A DNA stretch of 64,000 nt, from assembly GCF_042682915.1 (NCBI RefSeq), contig NZ_JBHUIW010000013.1:62001-126000 (forward strand), read 5' to 3'. Positions 61,965-64,000 of the stretch are shown here, one piece after another. How positions within the stretch are numbered: the stretch's first letter is position 1; each line of letters opens with the position of its first letter. This DNA is from Rhodoplanes azumiensis (GTDB lineage: Bacteria > Pseudomonadota > Alphaproteobacteria > Rhizobiales > Xanthobacteraceae). Made by a program: the position numbers and the translations under genes. The notes beneath the pieces are model-generated. The model did not search any database and had not been told where the DNA came from. It saw only the letters and a program-made list of their open reading frames with translations.

Positions 61965-63152
61965 ATGCCGTCCCCGACTGCTCTCACCGGGCGCGCGCTC
62001 GCCGCCGCCCTGACGGTAACGCTCGCTCTGGCGCCCGCGGTCGCCGCCGACGGTGTGCCCACCGCGTCGGCGGCGGCCGCTCCCGAGGCCGCCGCGGCGG
62101 CCGCGCGCGATCGCGAGGGCATCGCTCTCCCGCTCGACGAGCGCGAGATCCGCACCGCCGGCATCGGCACCACGGCGATCATGCAGGAGACGGGCAACCT
62201 CGACCTGTCGCTGCCCGGCACCGTGGCGATCCCGCCGCAGCAGCTGCGCGTCGTCGCGGCGCCGGCCGGCGGTCTGGTCGAGACCGTGCTGGTCGCCGCC
62301 GACGAGACCGTCACGGCCGGCCAGCCGATCGTCAAGCTGCGCTCGCCCGACCTCGTCGAGGCGCAGCGCCAGTACCTCGCCGCCCTTTCCGACGACGCGC
62401 TGGCGAGCGACCGGCTGCGCCGTACCCGCCTGTTGTGGGAAGGCCGGGTGACGCCCGAGCGCGAGCTGCGGGTCGCCGAGACCGAGGCGGCGCACGCCAA
62501 GTCGCGGCTCGACGAGCGTTCTCAACTCCTCACGCTGATGGAGATGTCCGAGGCCGAGATCGAGGCGCTGCGCACCACCCGCAAGATCGCCAGCTCGGTC
62601 ACGGTGCACGCGCCGATCTCCGGCACGGTCGTCTCGCGCAACGCCAATCCGGGTCAGCGCGTCGAGCCGGCGGCGGCGCTCCTGTCCATCGCGGCGCTCG
62701 ATCCCCTGTGGCTGAACCTGCAGGTGCCGGCCGCCCGCCTACCCGCCGTCGCGGTCGGGGCGCGCGTGATCCTGCCGGCCTACGGGGTCGAGGGCCGCAT
62801 CATCCGCATCGGCCGCACCGTCGATGCGGCGACCCAGTCGGCCGTGGCGGTCGCCGAGATCGACGCCGGCGACGGCGCCGTGCGGCCCGGCCTCGCCGTC
62901 GCCGCGACGATCCGCATCGGCCAGAACGGCCCGCCGCAATGGTCGGTGCCGTCGACCGCGGTGGTGCGGCATCGCGACCGCGCCTGGGTGTTCGTGCGCG
63001 AGCCGACCGGCTTCCGCGCCATGCCCGTGCAGGTCGTCGCCGAGTCGACGGCGACCGCCTCGATCCGCGGTCGGTTGTCGCCCGGCGCCCAGGTGGCCGA
63101 CCGCGGCGTGGTCGCGCTGCTCGCCGAGCTCGCCGCCGCCGACCAGGACTGA
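61965..63152 (+). CDS. RND efflux periplasmic adaptor (CzcB/CusB-like)
   Basis: Membrane-fusion protein of 395 residues. The signal is LTGRALAAALTVTLALAPAVAA followed by an Ala-rich segment. LPGTVAIPPQQLRVVAAPAGGLVETVLVAADETVTAGQPIVKLRSPDLVEAQRQYL is the lipoyl/hairpin part; SSVTVHAPISGTVVSRNANPGQRVEPAAALLSIAALDPLWLNLQVP and the beta-barrel follow. No His/Met-rich metal tail is present. It sits four bases before the RND pump gene, forming the usual adaptor-pump operon, probably for heavy-metal ions. Confidence 0.9.
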   Translation: MPSPTALTGRALAAALTVTLALAPAVAADGVPTASAAAAPEAAAAAARDREGIALPLDEREIRTAGIGTTAIMQETGNLDLSLPGTVAIPPQQLRVVAAPAGGLVETVLVAADETVTAGQPIVKLRSPDLVEAQRQYLAALSDDALASDRLRRTRLLWEGRVTPERELRVAETEAAHAKSRLDERSQLLTLMEMSEAEIEALRTTRKIASSVTVHAPISGTVVSRNANPGQRVEPAAALLSIAALDPLWLNLQVPAARLPAVAVGARVILPAYGVEGRIIRIGRTVDAATQSAVAVAEIDAGDGAVRPGLAVAATIRIGQNGPPQWSVPSTAVVRHRDRAWVFVREPTGFRAMPVQVVAESTATASIRGRLSPGAQVADRGVVALLAELAAADQD

Positions 63153-63156
63153 TTCG

Positions 63157-64000
63157 ATGCTCTCGTCTCTCGTCGACGTCGCGCTGCGCCAGCGCCTCAT
63201 CGTCTTCATCGGCGCGATCGCCCTCGCCGTGTGGGGCGCGACCGCCTATCAGCGGCTCTCCATCGACGCCTTCCCGGACGTCGCGCCCGTGCAGGTGCTG
63301 GTCTCGATGAAGGCGCCCGGCCTCACCCCGGAGGAGCTGGAGAGCCGCGTCACCGCGCCGATCGAGCTCGCCGCCCGCGGCATCCCCAACCTGGTGCGCA
63401 TGCGCTCGACCACCCGCTACGCGGTCGCGCTGCTGACCTTCGAGTTCGCCGACGGAACCGACATCTTCTGGGCCCGCGCCCAGGTCAACGAGCGCCTGCA
63501 GGAGGTGCGCAGCCAGCTCCCGGACGACGCCGACGGCGGCCTCGCCCCGATCGTCACGCCGCTCGCCGAGATGGTGATGTTCACGATCGAGTCCGACACG
63601 CTGAGCGCCCAGGAGAAGCGCTCGCTGCTCGACTGGACGATCCGCCCCGCACTACGCGGCCTGCCCGGCGTCGCCGACGTCAACGTGCTCGGCGGCTACG
63701 TTCGCACCTTCGAGGTGATCCCGTCGGCCTCCGCCATGGCGGCGCGCGGCATCACCACGCAGATGCTCGAGGAAGCGATCGAGGACAACAACAGGAACGA
63801 CGGCGCCGGCCGCATCAGGAACGGCGAGGAGGCGCTTCTGGTCCGCTCGGAAGGGCGCATCCGCACCCTCGACGACGTGCGCAACACCATCGTCACGGTG
63901 CGGGCCGGCTCGGTCGTGCGGGTCGGCGACATCGCCGACGTGCGCTTCGGCGCGCTCGCCCGCAACGGCGTGGTGACGGCCGACGCGAGCGGCGAGACCG
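63157..64000 (+). CDS. RND efflux pump, heavy-metal (CzcA/CusA) type, 5' part
   Basis: The first 281 codons of an RND transporter that runs off the right edge; full proteins are about 1030-1050 residues. LVDVALRQRLIVFIGAIALAVWGATAYQRLSIDAFPDVAPVQVLVSMKAPGLTPEELESRVTAPIELAARGIPNLVRMRSTTRYAVALLTFEFADGTDIFWARAQVNERL is the CzcA/CusA N-terminus (TM1 and first porter subdomain; FPD and the GLxxxELE segment are typical of the heavy-metal branch). ATG 63157 follows the adaptor stop by four bases. Metal specificity cannot be seen in this part. Confidence 0.92.
   Translation, partial: MLSSLVDVALRQRLIVFIGAIALAVWGATAYQRLSIDAFPDVAPVQVLVSMKAPGLTPEELESRVTAPIELAARGIPNLVRMRSTTRYAVALLTFEFADGTDIFWARAQVNERLQEVRSQLPDDADGGLAPIVTPLAEMVMFTIESDTLSAQEKRSLLDWTIRPALRGLPGVADVNVLGGYVRTFEVIPSASAMAARGITTQMLEEAIEDNNRNDGAGRIRNGEEALLVRSEGRIRTLDDVRNTIVTVRAGSVVRVGDIADVRFGALARNGVVTADASGET

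Overview
The window is very GC-rich DNA that looks like an alphaproteobacterial chromosome, most likely Hyphomicrobiales (Rhizobiales). The grounds are uniform high-GC3 coding, many solute-binding proteins (liv-type, Bug/TctC, DctP, UgpB-like), a possible Irr-type iron box, abundant intergenic palindromes of the kind scattered through that order, and gene families common there (DUF3369 regulators, AtuA/DUF4387, DUF4212 plus sodium:solute symporter). I assign no genus.

Layout. (1) 1-1977: the left edge holds the N-terminal 368 codons of a Cas3 helicase, best matched to the type I-G (old I-U) arrangement. It is followed by a broken serine recombinase that runs up to the 3' end of a tRNA-Arg(CCG); this looks like the edge of an integrated island whose CRISPR-Cas genes lie off-window. 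(2) 2.2-9.9 kb: mtnA, an orphan UgpB-like binding protein, and a tightly overlapping set of a TRAP-type binding protein, a membrane histidine kinase and a response regulator/kinase. (3) 10-13.4 kb: a siderophore receptor with a divergent AraC regulator and a possible Irr box. (4) 13.6-24.7 kb: assorted metabolism (small zinc ribbon, Bug protein with IclR regulator, an IS481-type element, hydrolase, CaiB CoA-transferase, GntR, glutathione S-transferase, PepSY membrane protein) and an orphan molybdate-sensing pair (TOBE protein and ModE-like regulator). (5) 24.8-31.6 kb: an exonuclease/CBS/DUF294 fusion and a conserved hypothetical protein, divergent from a two-subunit sodium:solute symporter, then three small membrane proteins.

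(6) 31.7-47.8 kb is the most interesting block. One nine-gene minus-strand run encodes pxpA, both subunits of a glutaconate-type CoA-transferase, a luciferase-like flavoenzyme and a complete livKHMGF transporter. The divergent plus-strand run encodes pxpB, pxpC, a GntR regulator and a three-gene molybdenum hydroxylase whose iron-sulfur subunit is fused to a CoxG domain. Read together, the genes suggest uptake of an acidic N-heterocycle or lactam, hydroxylation next to the ring nitrogen, ATP-driven lactam opening by PxpABC, and CoA activation. The substrate is unknown.

(7) 48-58.5 kb: a citryl-CoA-lyase-like protein and a second CaiB transferase, histidine catabolism (hutF, hutI, hutU, without hutH, hutG or hutC in view), a DUF4387/AtuA pair, a membrane protein and an OsmC protein. 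(8) 58.7-64 kb: a soluble PAS/GAF hybrid histidine kinase and the start of a CzcBA-like RND efflux operon that runs off the right edge. No CRISPR array and no rRNA were seen.
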